Positions 32,523 to 40,171 of a DNA stretch of 41,975 bases are shown piece by piece. Each line of letters opens with the position of its first letter. The stretch's first letter is position 1. Source of the DNA: Caldisericaceae bacterium. GTDB taxonomy: Bacteria; Caldisericota; Caldisericia; Caldisericales; Caldisericaceae. The DNA lies in contig JALVXB010000018.1 of the NCBI GenBank assembly GCA_027023025.1, positions 1 to 41,975 of the forward strand, read 5' to 3'. A program made the translations under genes and the position numbers. The notes under the pieces are model-generated. The model did no database searches. It was given only the letters and a program-made list of their open reading frames with translations, and was not told where the DNA came from.

Positions 32523-32605
32523 CGTCGTCCTCGAGCGAGCGTCAGCGAGCGAAGGACCTTATTTCTTTGGAAAGGACACGAAGTTTCCTTTCCAACTTTT
32601 CTTCC
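32523..32605 (-). repeat. Dispersed repeat family B, inverted copy
   Basis: The reverse complement matches 23256-23335 over almost its whole length, with conserved ends and a variable middle. Confidence 0.8.
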
Positions 32606-32634
32606 TTAAAAACAGCAAAAGCCAATTAATTTTC

Positions 32635-34104
32635 TTATTCCCTCGGGAGTTTTATTACAAATGCTTTCTCTGTTTTGTTTCCTGCTCTGTCAAACGCCGT
32701 TACTTTCACGGAAATACTCTTTCCAAAAATGTAAATAGGAAGTTCTGCACTTTCATCGGTAAATACAAATGTAATTCCGTTCACTTCCGCTTCTGCGTAA
32801 TCGAAGTTTGCATCGCTTACGGAAAACTTCAGTAAATACGAAGGGTTATCCGCTTCAACAGGAGAAAGAAGCTGCACGAGCGGTGGCTGCGTATCGACAT
32901 TAAATTGCTTGCTCTGCACACTTTCCGTAACCTTAAACCCGTTTTTCAGGTACCCAACTGAATAGTAATAAAGCGTATAACTTCCATCCGGGAGCGCAAA
33001 CGGTTTTTCGTACTTTACGAACTGCTTTCCGTCAAAGCTGTAAAATGTATCCACTTTAGTAATAAGGCTTCCGCTCTCTGAGGTAAGGCACACATTCGGC
33101 GCACTTTTATAAAATCCGTTTCCTCCGTCAGGCGTTTCTGGTGTAACGGTACAAACCGTTTTTAAAAAGTACGGGCTTTCCACGCTAATCACATTCGATA
33201 AAACAGGAGTAAATTCTTTTGAAGTCCACACCTTTACATAAAGCGCCCCGCTTTCCTTTTCGCTCAGGCTAATCCCCCTTATTACGACTTTCACTTCAGA
33301 GTTTGCGTTAATGTCCTCAGGCACGACAATTGCAACTTCCTTTTCTTCCGTATCCGTCCCCTCAAAGTGCGTTTTTATAGTGGGGTTCATTGGCGGATTT
33401 TTCCCATTTACAGTAATGTCGTTTTTGGAAAGTGATACGATACCTTCAGACATAAGGTGCGAAAAACGGATAAATATAAAGTCCTTCGGCACGGGCTGCA
33501 CAAAGGAAAAACGCCCCATACGCACACTCTTTGTTTCGTATCTTTTAAGCGCTCCGTCAAAACCCGTTCTGAATGTGACGATAAAGTCACCTTCGAAGCG
33601 ATAAAGCAAAACATCTTTTACGGTGTCTATGTCAGTAACTTTGTAGTATTCCGATTGATAGGTGTTTTCCCCTACTTTTATAGACAGCGTAAAGTATCCA
33701 GCAGTTTGCGGGTTCTGCAGGATCCCCTTTGGAATGGCGATTTTCACCTTTTCAGAGCTATTAATAAAAAGCGGACTTTCAATGTCAATCTCGTGCCCTA
33801 AAAAGAGCGGCGTTTCATCGACGACTTTCCCATTTACTGTAATCTGCTCTGCAAGTTCGGTACTTCTGAATATGGGAATTTTATCGTCAAAAAGGATTGC
33901 GATTTTCTCCCCTTTACTGATCGTCGCATCGCTCTGAAACACAATGTTATACGCCGCAAAGTGCCCTACATAATTATCGGATAAATTCACAGAAGCAAAA
34001 CTTTCAGCCACTGAAACAGCAGACGAAACCTTTACAAAGGAAAGTAAAAGTACAAAAACGAGGAAAAGCGTAAACAGTTTTTTAATTGAAGCAATTTTAT
34101 TCAT
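32635..34104 (-). CDS. Secreted multi-domain protein with Ig/chitobiase-C-like repeats
   Basis: A 489-residue exported protein. The signal peptide (about 1-29) has a basic start, a hydrophobic core FTLFLVFVLLLSFV and a likely cut after VSSA. Residues 30-310 are beta-rich with two modules each containing a phrase like ITVNGK (EQITVNGKVVDETP, NDITVNGKNPPMNP). Residues about 330-410 match the chitobiase-C/OmpL47 pattern (FYSFDGKQFVKYEKPFALPDGSYTLYYYS ... VDTQPPLV), followed by a final Ig-like domain with FDRAGNKTEKAF. The ATG overlaps the stop of the MacB-like permease gene by 8 bp, so it is probably the exported substrate or external partner of that transporter (inference). Confidence 0.8.
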   Translation of the reverse strand: MNKIASIKKLFTLFLVFVLLLSFVKVSSAVSVAESFASVNLSDNYVGHFAAYNIVFQSDATISKGEKIAILFDDKIPIFRSTELAEQITVNGKVVDETPLFLGHEIDIESPLFINSSEKVKIAIPKGILQNPQTAGYFTLSIKVGENTYQSEYYKVTDIDTVKDVLLYRFEGDFIVTFRTGFDGALKRYETKSVRMGRFSFVQPVPKDFIFIRFSHLMSEGIVSLSKNDITVNGKNPPMNPTIKTHFEGTDTEEKEVAIVVPEDINANSEVKVVIRGISLSEKESGALYVKVWTSKEFTPVLSNVISVESPYFLKTVCTVTPETPDGGNGFYKSAPNVCLTSESGSLITKVDTFYSFDGKQFVKYEKPFALPDGSYTLYYYSVGYLKNGFKVTESVQSKQFNVDTQPPLVQLLSPVEADNPSYLLKFSVSDANFDYAEAEVNGITFVFTDESAELPIYIFGKSISVKVTAFDRAGNKTEKAFVIKLPRE

Positions 34105-35293
34105 ATCGCAGCGCCTCCACTGGATTTAATTTTGATGCCTTACTTGCAGGATACACGCCAAAGAACACGCCTATCAAAAACGACACGGTAAATCCGATTA
34201 TTACGGCACTCGTCGTAATGTGCGTGGGCAAAATATCCTGCGGGACGAGCACCGAGCCAAATATCCCGAGCAGGATGCCTATGATACCTCCGCTCGTTGA
34301 AATCAGTGCAGATTCGAGCAAAAATTGAATAAGGATGTCGCGGTTCTTTGCACCTACTGCTTTCCTTATGCCAATTTCGCGCGTCCTTTCTGCAACGGAT
34401 GCAAGCATAATGTTCATAATCCCTATTCCTCCAACGAGCAGTGCAATAGAGCCAATCGCTGCAAGTGCAATGGTGAAAATGTCCGTCACCTGTTTTGCAA
34501 GCTGCAAGTACTGCTCGAAGCTATTCAGGGTAAAGTTCTCCATCCCGTGCCGCGCAATAAGAAAACTCTTTATGCGTGCACCTAACACATCTATGGACAT
34601 TCCTTGCGGTGGTTTTGCGTAGATAATCTGTACATTTTTCGTTCTGAGCTGGCTCTGGAGCGTAGTAATTGGCACAAAAACGAGGTCGTCCATATCTATC
34701 TGCCCGATTGCGCCTTTTTCCTTTAGAGTGCCCACAACGAGAAACTTATTTCCGTGCAGCAGGATGTAGTTTCCCACGGCGTTCCCCAGCGGGAACAGTT
34801 CGTCAGCAACCTTCTTTCCAAGCACGCAGACATCCCTGTACCCCACGATGTCCCTGTCCGTAAGGATGCGCCCTTCCGCAACCTCGTAGTTCGTCACGAC
34901 GAATGCATCGGCGTTTGTCCCTACGACGGTCGTCGTGACTTCCGTCCGTCCGTACTTTGCCGTCGTGTTTACGCTGATTTCTGGTGCAATTTTTGCGTAG
35001 GGCATTTTCCTTTTCAGGAACTTTGCGTCGTCGTATGTAAGAGGCTTTCGCATTGCATTAGAGCCCACGGTAGACTTAAAAAGGTTTGCGCTTTTCCCCG
35101 GAATTACGATTACCACATCAGAGCCGAGCGACTGGATGCTGGACAGTATGCTGTACTGCGCACCGTATCCAACAGATGTAATAAGTATAAGCGACGAAAC
35201 GCCCACGACGACGCCCAGCGTGGATAAAAATGTGCGCATCTTGTTTATCTTTAAAGAAGAAAGTGCCATTTTGAATATACGCCATATCTTCAT
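34097..35293 (-). CDS. MacB/FtsX-type ABC transporter permease
   Basis: A 398-residue permease of the MacB type. Helix 1 (about 21-43) is followed by a periplasmic MacB_PCD domain (about 45-265, with AEGRILTDRDI and VCVLGKKVADELFP). Three C-terminal helices carry the FtsX signature IALLVGGIGIMNIMLASVAERTREIGIRKAVGA and FGVYPASKASKLNPVEALRYE. The fused ATPase domain of Gram-negative MacB is absent; the ATPase is a separate gene, as in YknXYZ. Its start overlaps the ATPase stop by 1 nt. MacB-type systems are mechanotransmitters that export peptides, lipoproteins or drugs. Confidence 0.93.
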   Translation of the reverse strand: MKIWRIFKMALSSLKINKMRTFLSTLGVVVGVSSLILITSVGYGAQYSILSSIQSLGSDVVIVIPGKSANLFKSTVGSNAMRKPLTYDDAKFLKRKMPYAKIAPEISVNTTAKYGRTEVTTTVVGTNADAFVVTNYEVAEGRILTDRDIVGYRDVCVLGKKVADELFPLGNAVGNYILLHGNKFLVVGTLKEKGAIGQIDMDDLVFVPITTLQSQLRTKNVQIIYAKPPQGMSIDVLGARIKSFLIARHGMENFTLNSFEQYLQLAKQVTDIFTIALAAIGSIALLVGGIGIMNIMLASVAERTREIGIRKAVGAKNRDILIQFLLESALISTSGGIIGILLGIFGSVLVPQDILPTHITTSAVIIGFTVSFLIGVFFGVYPASKASKLNPVEALRYE

Positions 35294-36003
35294 TACAGCA
35301 CCTCCACAGGGTCTTCGTTTACCTCTTCGCCTTCGATGAGGCCGTCCCTTATGTGAATCGTGCGGTGAGTAAAGCGGGTAATGGAAGGGTCGTGCGTTAC
35401 GATAATTTCAGTTACTCCGCGCTCTTCGTTAAGGCTGCGCAAGATCTTGATAATCTCGAGCCCTGTTTTCGTGTCGAGGTTTCCCGTTGGCTCGTCTGCA
35501 AGTACGATCACCGGTTCGTTTATCAAAGCACGCACTATGGCAACTCTCTGCCTTTCGCCGCCCGAAAGCTGTGCAGGCAAGTGGTTAAAGCGTTTTCCAA
35601 GTCCCACACGCGTGAGCATTTCCTTTGCACGGGCTTCAGCCTTTTTCAAATTGCCCTGAGGGTTGTAAATTACGGGAAGCAGCACATTTTCCAGTACTGT
35701 GAGGTGCGGGAGTAAGTTGAATGTCTGGAACACAAACCCGATTTTTCTGTTCCTTACATCTGCAAGCGCATTTTCCTCAAGCGTTGAAACATCCGTTCCG
35801 TCTAAAAAGTACTTACCGCTCGTGGGCGTATCCAGGCACCCAAGGAGGTGCATCAAAGTGGACTTCCCAGAACCCGACGGCCCCATTATGGAAACGAGCT
35901 CTCCTTCTTTAATCGTAATTGACACGCCGCGCACGGCTTCCACCTTCACCGGGCCAAGATCGTACGTTTTTTTCAGGTTTTCCGTGCGGATTACTTCGTT
36001 CAT
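35293..36003 (-). CDS. ABC transporter ATP-binding protein (LolD/MacB-ATPase type)
   Basis: A 236-residue ATPase of the MacB/LolD group. Walker A GPSGSGKST at 41-49, Q-loop FVFQTFNLLP, signature LSGGERQRVAI, Walker B VIVLADEPTGNLD, and the H-loop in IIVTHDPS. The ATG at 36003 follows CGGAGG; an upstream in-frame start at 36030 would overlap the adaptor gene and is unlikely. It stands 1 nt after the adaptor stop and overlaps the permease start, giving adaptor-ATPase-permease order. Confidence 0.93.
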   Translation of the reverse strand: MNEVIRTENLKKTYDLGPVKVEAVRGVSITIKEGELVSIMGPSGSGKSTLMHLLGCLDTPTSGKYFLDGTDVSTLEENALADVRNRKIGFVFQTFNLLPHLTVLENVLLPVIYNPQGNLKKAEARAKEMLTRVGLGKRFNHLPAQLSGGERQRVAIVRALINEPVIVLADEPTGNLDTKTGLEIIKILRSLNEERGVTEIIVTHDPSITRFTHRTIHIRDGLIEGEEVNEDPVEVL

Positions 36004-36004
36004 T

Positions 36005-37888
36005 TTAGCCTCCGTCCTTCTTTCCGCCAAAGGGAGACTGGTTTGTTTTTACCTCTCCAAACACGCGCTCGTCCGGGATGTCTAAAATCTTGTCGCCTTC
36101 CTTCAGGCCTGATAGAATTTCCGTGTAATTGTCAGAGGAAACGCCCACCTTAACGAAGCGTTTTTCAAATTTATCGTTCGGAAGCACCACTATCACATAA
36201 CTTTTTCCGTTTTCCGTCGCAACGGATTCTATTGGAACGGATAGCACATTTTTCTTTACCTCGGTCGTGATGTCTACCGTCGCACTCAGACCGTCCTTTA
36301 CATTCAAAGTCGAGTGTGGAAGTGCAATTTTCACTTCGTATGCCTGGACGCCCTGGTTCGTCAGCGTCGTAGTACACGCAACGGATTCCACGGTGCCGCT
36401 AAGCGTTTTGTAAGGAAATGCGTCAAAAGAAATAACGGCGCTCTGGCCTTTCTTGATGTTTACTGCGTCAATTTCGTCTGCAAAGCAGTCCACTATAAGG
36501 TGCTGCATATCCCCGACGATTGCGATAGTTTTACCTGGGGCGACTGTATCCCCTTCGCTTACGCTTAAAAGTAAAACCGTGCCGTCGCACGGAGCGGTAA
36601 TCGTGTAGTCGGAAAGCGCCTGTTCTGCAATTTTCATACTGGTGTATGCCTGCGACTTTTGCACTTCTGCCTGCTGTATGCGCAGCTTGTTTATCTGCAA
36701 CTGCTTCTTTGCGTTTCTCAGGTTTTCCTGCGCACTTTCAAGGGATGCCTCTGCCTGTTTTACCTGTTCATTGCGGATTTGCAGCGTATCAGTAGAAGCA
36801 TTTACGCCATTTTTTGCAATCTGTAAGTTGTTCTGCGCAATTTTCAGTTGAGATTCTGCGAGTTTTACCTGATTTTCTGCCTGAGCAATTTGCCCTTCCT
36901 TTGCCGCTTTTGCTTTCAAGGCGCTTTCGTAGTTCTGCTCTGCGATTTCGTATGCAACCTGCGCCTGGGAAACGCGGTCTTCTGCTTCCTGCATTTGCTC
37001 ATTTGTCGGGCTGCTGTGGTTCTGCAATTTGTCCAGCGCAAGGTTTGCAACGCGTACATTACTTTCTGCAAGCTGGACCTGATTTTCAAGAATTTTAATC
37101 TGCTCGTCTGGCGTGTTCGGGTTGTTTGCTGCCTGCTTCAGGCTCTCCTTTGCATTTTCCAGGTTTATCTGCGCCTGCTTTACGCGCTCTTTTGCGGTTT
37201 CGATGTCGTCGTTAGTGGGTTTCTGCTCTTTCAGTGCTTTCAGTTCAAGTCGTGCAATTGCAAGTGAAAGTTGCTGGTTTTGCATCTGGAGTTTAGAGAT
37301 TGCAATGTTCTCGTCGCTCGCGTTGCTTTTCTTCAGCGTGTCTAAATTCGCCTGTGCATTTTTCAAGTTTACTTCCGCCTGGTCCACCTGCTCTTCTGCG
37401 TTTTTCTCCTGAATGTCCGTGTTGTCGGAGTCTTCGGCAAGTTTTTCGTTGAGTTTTGCAATTTGAAGCGCAGCCTCCGCAGATTGCACGCTTAATTCTG
37501 CCTGTTTTACTGCAATGGAAGGCTCGTTAAGCTGAGCAATTTGAAGGTTTAGCGACGCACTTTTGTAAGCATTCACTGCGTTTTGATAGTTAAGGCTTGC
37601 CTGAGCGGAATCAATTTCACAGATTTTATCGCCCTTTTTTACGGTTGCGCCTTCCCGAACGAACAATTTCGTAACCTTTCCAGAAACTTTTGCAGGAACT
37701 GCAATCCTCGGCTCAGTACGCACCACTCCAGACAAACTCACGACACTTTTTATGTCCCTTCTCTGGACGGTCACGACTTTTCTGTTTGCAAGGGAATTCT
37801 CTTTTTGTTTTTGCCCGCAGCCTGCAAACAGCAGCGCGACTATCAACAGGGCTGACACTATCGCAAACTTCCTCTTCGTAATTTTCAT
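36005..37888 (-). CDS. MacA/HlyD-family adaptor lipoprotein with very long helical region
   Basis: A 627-residue periplasmic adaptor. The lipobox is at Cys24 (LLFAGC). The lipoyl/barrel half-domain (about 62-92, VSGKVTKLFVREGATVKKGD) and its partner (about 428-465, TITAPCDGTVLLLSVSEGD) flank a helical region of about 330 residues (94-426). A C-terminal beta-barrel and membrane-proximal domain follow (about 466-600). Usual MacA proteins are about 370-390 residues with a much shorter hairpin. Here short Asn/Pro/Asp/Ser/Thr breaks recur near residues 121, 155, 190, 225, 258, 293 and 363, about every 35 residues, suggesting tandem helix duplication. The ATG at 37888 lies 5 nt after GGAGG; a GTG at 37894 overlaps it. 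Confidence 0.9.
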   Translation of the reverse strand: MKITKRKFAIVSALLIVALLFAGCGQKQKENSLANRKVVTVQRRDIKSVVSLSGVVRTEPRIAVPAKVSGKVTKLFVREGATVKKGDKICEIDSAQASLNYQNAVNAYKSASLNLQIAQLNEPSIAVKQAELSVQSAEAALQIAKLNEKLAEDSDNTDIQEKNAEEQVDQAEVNLKNAQANLDTLKKSNASDENIAISKLQMQNQQLSLAIARLELKALKEQKPTNDDIETAKERVKQAQINLENAKESLKQAANNPNTPDEQIKILENQVQLAESNVRVANLALDKLQNHSSPTNEQMQEAEDRVSQAQVAYEIAEQNYESALKAKAAKEGQIAQAENQVKLAESQLKIAQNNLQIAKNGVNASTDTLQIRNEQVKQAEASLESAQENLRNAKKQLQINKLRIQQAEVQKSQAYTSMKIAEQALSDYTITAPCDGTVLLLSVSEGDTVAPGKTIAIVGDMQHLIVDCFADEIDAVNIKKGQSAVISFDAFPYKTLSGTVESVACTTTLTNQGVQAYEVKIALPHSTLNVKDGLSATVDITTEVKKNVLSVPIESVATENGKSYVIVVLPNDKFEKRFVKVGVSSDNYTEILSGLKEGDKILDIPDERVFGEVKTNQSPFGGKKDGG

Positions 37889-38371
37889 ACGCACCTCCCG
37901 AATTAGGCAAGCATCTTTTTAAACCTACCCTTATCCTGTAATTATCCACCATAAATAAGTTTCATAATTATTTTACTTCTCTGCAGTTATTCCGCATTCG
38001 CTTTTGCCTTTTCCGCAATTACTTCTATCTTTATTTTTTGCCTCTCTGTAATTATTTCTGCAACCATTTCTTTACTTTTATATTTTTTGCCTCTTCACAA
38101 CTACTTATAGCATCAAAATATAAAAATAACTGTAATTTTATAATTATAAAATTTTATATATATTATAAACCGAATTATTGGTTTGTAAATAGATTAAAAG
38201 AAAAATAATGGGTAACGGTTAAGGAAAAATCAAAAAATAGCCAAATAATATATTGATACTGTATAAAGTGCTCTTGTGAGTGTAACATTAACAAGACAAC
38301 TACATAACTTCCCTTATAAGAAATTGATAAATCACTTTGTTATAATATAAAAACTATGGATCTTTATATAT
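37889..38371. other. AT-rich intergenic region with short imperfect repeats
   Basis: 483 bp with no supportable gene. Three imperfect copies of a TTTTGCCTcTtcgCAAtTACTT-like unit lie between about 38002 and 38108. Below 38371 the sequence is strongly AT-rich. The upstream control region of the adaptor operon must be here (minus strand), but no consensus promoter is obvious. Confidence 0.5.
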
Positions 38372-38398
38372 GATACTATAATCAATTATGTGTCAAAT
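38372..38398 (+). repeat. IS left terminal inverted repeat
   Basis: Begins GATACTATAATC and ends TGTGTCAAAT. It aligns without gaps to the reverse complement of 40006-40032, with the last nine bases and first six identical. Confidence 0.65.
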
Positions 38399-38463
38399 AG
38401 AATAAGGAATAAAATATGGCAAAGGATAATCTAATCAATAAATCAAATCCAAGGAGGTGCATT

Positions 38464-38655
38464 ATGAAAGGAAAAATTAAGACGACAAGTAGAATTAAGG
38501 TAAGTAGAAACAAAAGTACATCTAAGGAAATAATGCACAGTATTTTGTTTATGGTGAACGACTTATTCGTTGTTTATCTATTAAACACACATTCCTCCCC
38601 TGCCCTGTTGTTCACCCCTGAATTTCAAAGCAAAGGAGGAATGATAAGCCTATGA
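38464..38655 (+). CDS. Small leader ORF of the insertion sequence
   Basis: 63 codons from an ATG that has a very strong ribosome site (CCAAGGAGGTG). Its stop TGA overlaps the transposase ATG in an ATGA arrangement. The product has a basic N-terminus and a hydrophobic centre (IMHSILFMVNDLFVVYLL); no family is recognised. Coupled translation could limit transposase synthesis. It may also be a by-product of the leader region. Confidence 0.45.
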   Translation: MKGKIKTTSRIKVSRNKSTSKEIMHSILFMVNDLFVVYLLNTHSSPALLFTPEFQSKGGMISL

Positions 38656-40001
38656 GTCTAAGCTCTAAGGATATTTTATCACAACTTATGGAAAACAAGA
38701 ATAGAGACAGGGGAACACTGTTGGAAGGGTTAGAAGACTTACTAAAGGAAAAGATGAAGGAGATGATAAAAGAAGTACTTGAAGAAGTAGCATATGAAGA
38801 AAGAGAAATGTTCTTTGAAGAAGAAAGAAGCAGAAGAGAAAAGAAAAAGGAAATAATAAATAAAGACGGTAATACAAATAGAAAGAATGGCTTCTACAGC
38901 AGGAACTTACTCACACAGATAGGAGAAGTGGAACTAAACATACCAAGGGATAGATACGGTGAGTTCCATCCATTCTTCATAGACAGGTACAACAGAAACC
39001 TATTCACCATATCAGAGATTGTTATCTCTATGTACCAAGGAGGACTCAGTACAAGAGACATCAAAAACACATTAAATAACCTATTGGGTAAGAAGTACTC
39101 TCCATACTGGGTGTCAAGGATTACGGATACACTCATAGAGCAGGTGGATAAGTGGAAGAACAGAAAGATTGAAGAATACTTTCCTATTATCTATATGGAT
39201 GGATTATACGTAAAGGTAAGAAGAGCAGGTATCGTTGATTCAGAGTCATTTGTCGTAGCAATAGGGATTAATGAGTATGGCTATAGAGAAGTATTAGGGT
39301 TCATTGAAAGTGGAGCAGGAGAATCAAGGGAAAACTACAAAGAACTCGTTATTAGCTTAAGAAATAGAGGATTAAAAGAACCACTGCTCTTTGTTTCAGA
39401 TGGACTGATAGGAATTGAAAGCATAATAAAGGAGATATATCCTAATGCAGAGTTCCAGAGCTGTATCATCCATAAGATGAGGCATACGCTGCTTAAGGTA
39501 AGGAAGAGAGACAGAGATGCTGTATCAGAAGAGTTAAGATATATCATCCATCAAAACACAAAGGGAGCATTCGTAGAAGCATTCGATGCATTCCAAACAA
39601 AGTGGAAGAAGGTATATCCATACATAGTAAGAAGCTGGAAGAATAACCTTGATACACTGACTACATTCTTCAACTATCCTGAGGAGATAATAAGGTACAT
39701 CTACACGACAAATACTGTTGAAAGGTTTATCAAAGAAGTTAAAAGAAGGACAAAGGTCATAGAAGTATTCCCTTAGGTAAACTCTGCAGAGAAGATCGTC
39801 TACCTTGTATCCATAGATATGAATGAGAAGTATGCATCAAGAAGGCTCAGAGGATTCCAGAGTGCACACGATGCACTGATAAAGATAAGGGAAGAAAGAT
39901 ATGGCAGGAGTAAAGAAGGAAGAAAAGGAAAAGAAACAAAGTATAAAACTAACACACCATTAGTTTCAACAACTGATAAAATGGAGGCTTCTACCCTATG
40001 A
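38652..40001 (+). pseudogene. IS256-family transposase with in-frame amber stop
   Basis: The frame reads 449 residues with one TAG at 39774-39776 (codon 375). Up to there the protein shows the Mutator-family catalytic triad: Asp183 (IYMDGLYVKVR), Asp250 (LFVSDGLIGIES) and Glu357 (YTTNTVERFIKEVKRRTKV), plus the CIIHKMRH motif. After the stop the same frame continues with VNSAEKIVYLVSIDMNEKYA and a basic tail, the normal C-terminal part of the family. So a single nonsense mutation removes the last 75 residues. The triad remains, but the truncated protein is probably inactive. Confidence 0.85.
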
Positions 40002-40005
40002 AAGA

Positions 40006-40032
40006 ATTTGACACAAAACTATTGACAGTATC
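40006..40032 (-). repeat. IS right terminal inverted repeat
   Basis: Contains ATTTGACACA at the inner end and AGTATC at the outer end. Partner of 38372-38398. Confidence 0.65.
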
Positions 40033-40129
40033 TAATATATCATAGTAATTCCAAATGTGTTATAAACTTTGTATTTATGATAAATGTAGCAATAAATTGT
40101 AATTCTAAAAGTGTTTTTAAAGCAGATAT

Positions 40130-40160
40130 AAAGAGGGCGGGATAATTTCCCGCCCTCTTT
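40130..40160. terminator. Strong bidirectional terminator
   Basis: AAAGAGGGCGGG (40130-40141) and CCCGCCCTCTTT (40149-40160) form a perfect 12-bp stem with a 7-nt loop. A T-rich tail follows on both strands. It lies 12 bp beyond the stop of the minus-strand surface-protein gene, which it should terminate. Confidence 0.85.
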
Positions 40161-40171
40161 TGTTAAAATCT

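Larger units (their letters stand above)
32089..32634. other. Intergenic region with repeats
   Basis: 546 bp between convergent genes, with no supportable gene. It contains a family A repeat (32485-32514) directly next to the inverted family B copy (32523-32605). The first 380 bp are AT-rich and show nothing I can name. Confidence 0.55.
38372..40032 (+). mobile_element. IS256-like insertion sequence, degenerate
   Basis: A 1661-bp element with a Mutator/IS256-type transposase. The ends carry imperfect inverted repeats that share GATACT at the outer tip and TGTGTCAAAT at the inner end with identical spacing. The flanks TTATATAT (38364-38371) and TAATATAT (40033-40040) agree in 7 of 8 bases and may be a decayed target duplication, though both are AT-rich. 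Codon use is rich in AGA/AGG and ATA, unlike the neighbouring genes, consistent with transfer. Confidence 0.8.

Noticed and set aside
38002-38108. Short repeated TTTTGCCT-like units resembling a small CRISPR
   Set aside because: Only three diverged units with unequal spacing; no conserved repeat length and no cas genes.
39774-39776. TAG read as pyrrolysine or another recoded amino acid
   Set aside because: No recoding genes or signals are visible, TAG is used as a normal stop elsewhere (for example E1 alpha), and the context is a decayed insertion sequence.
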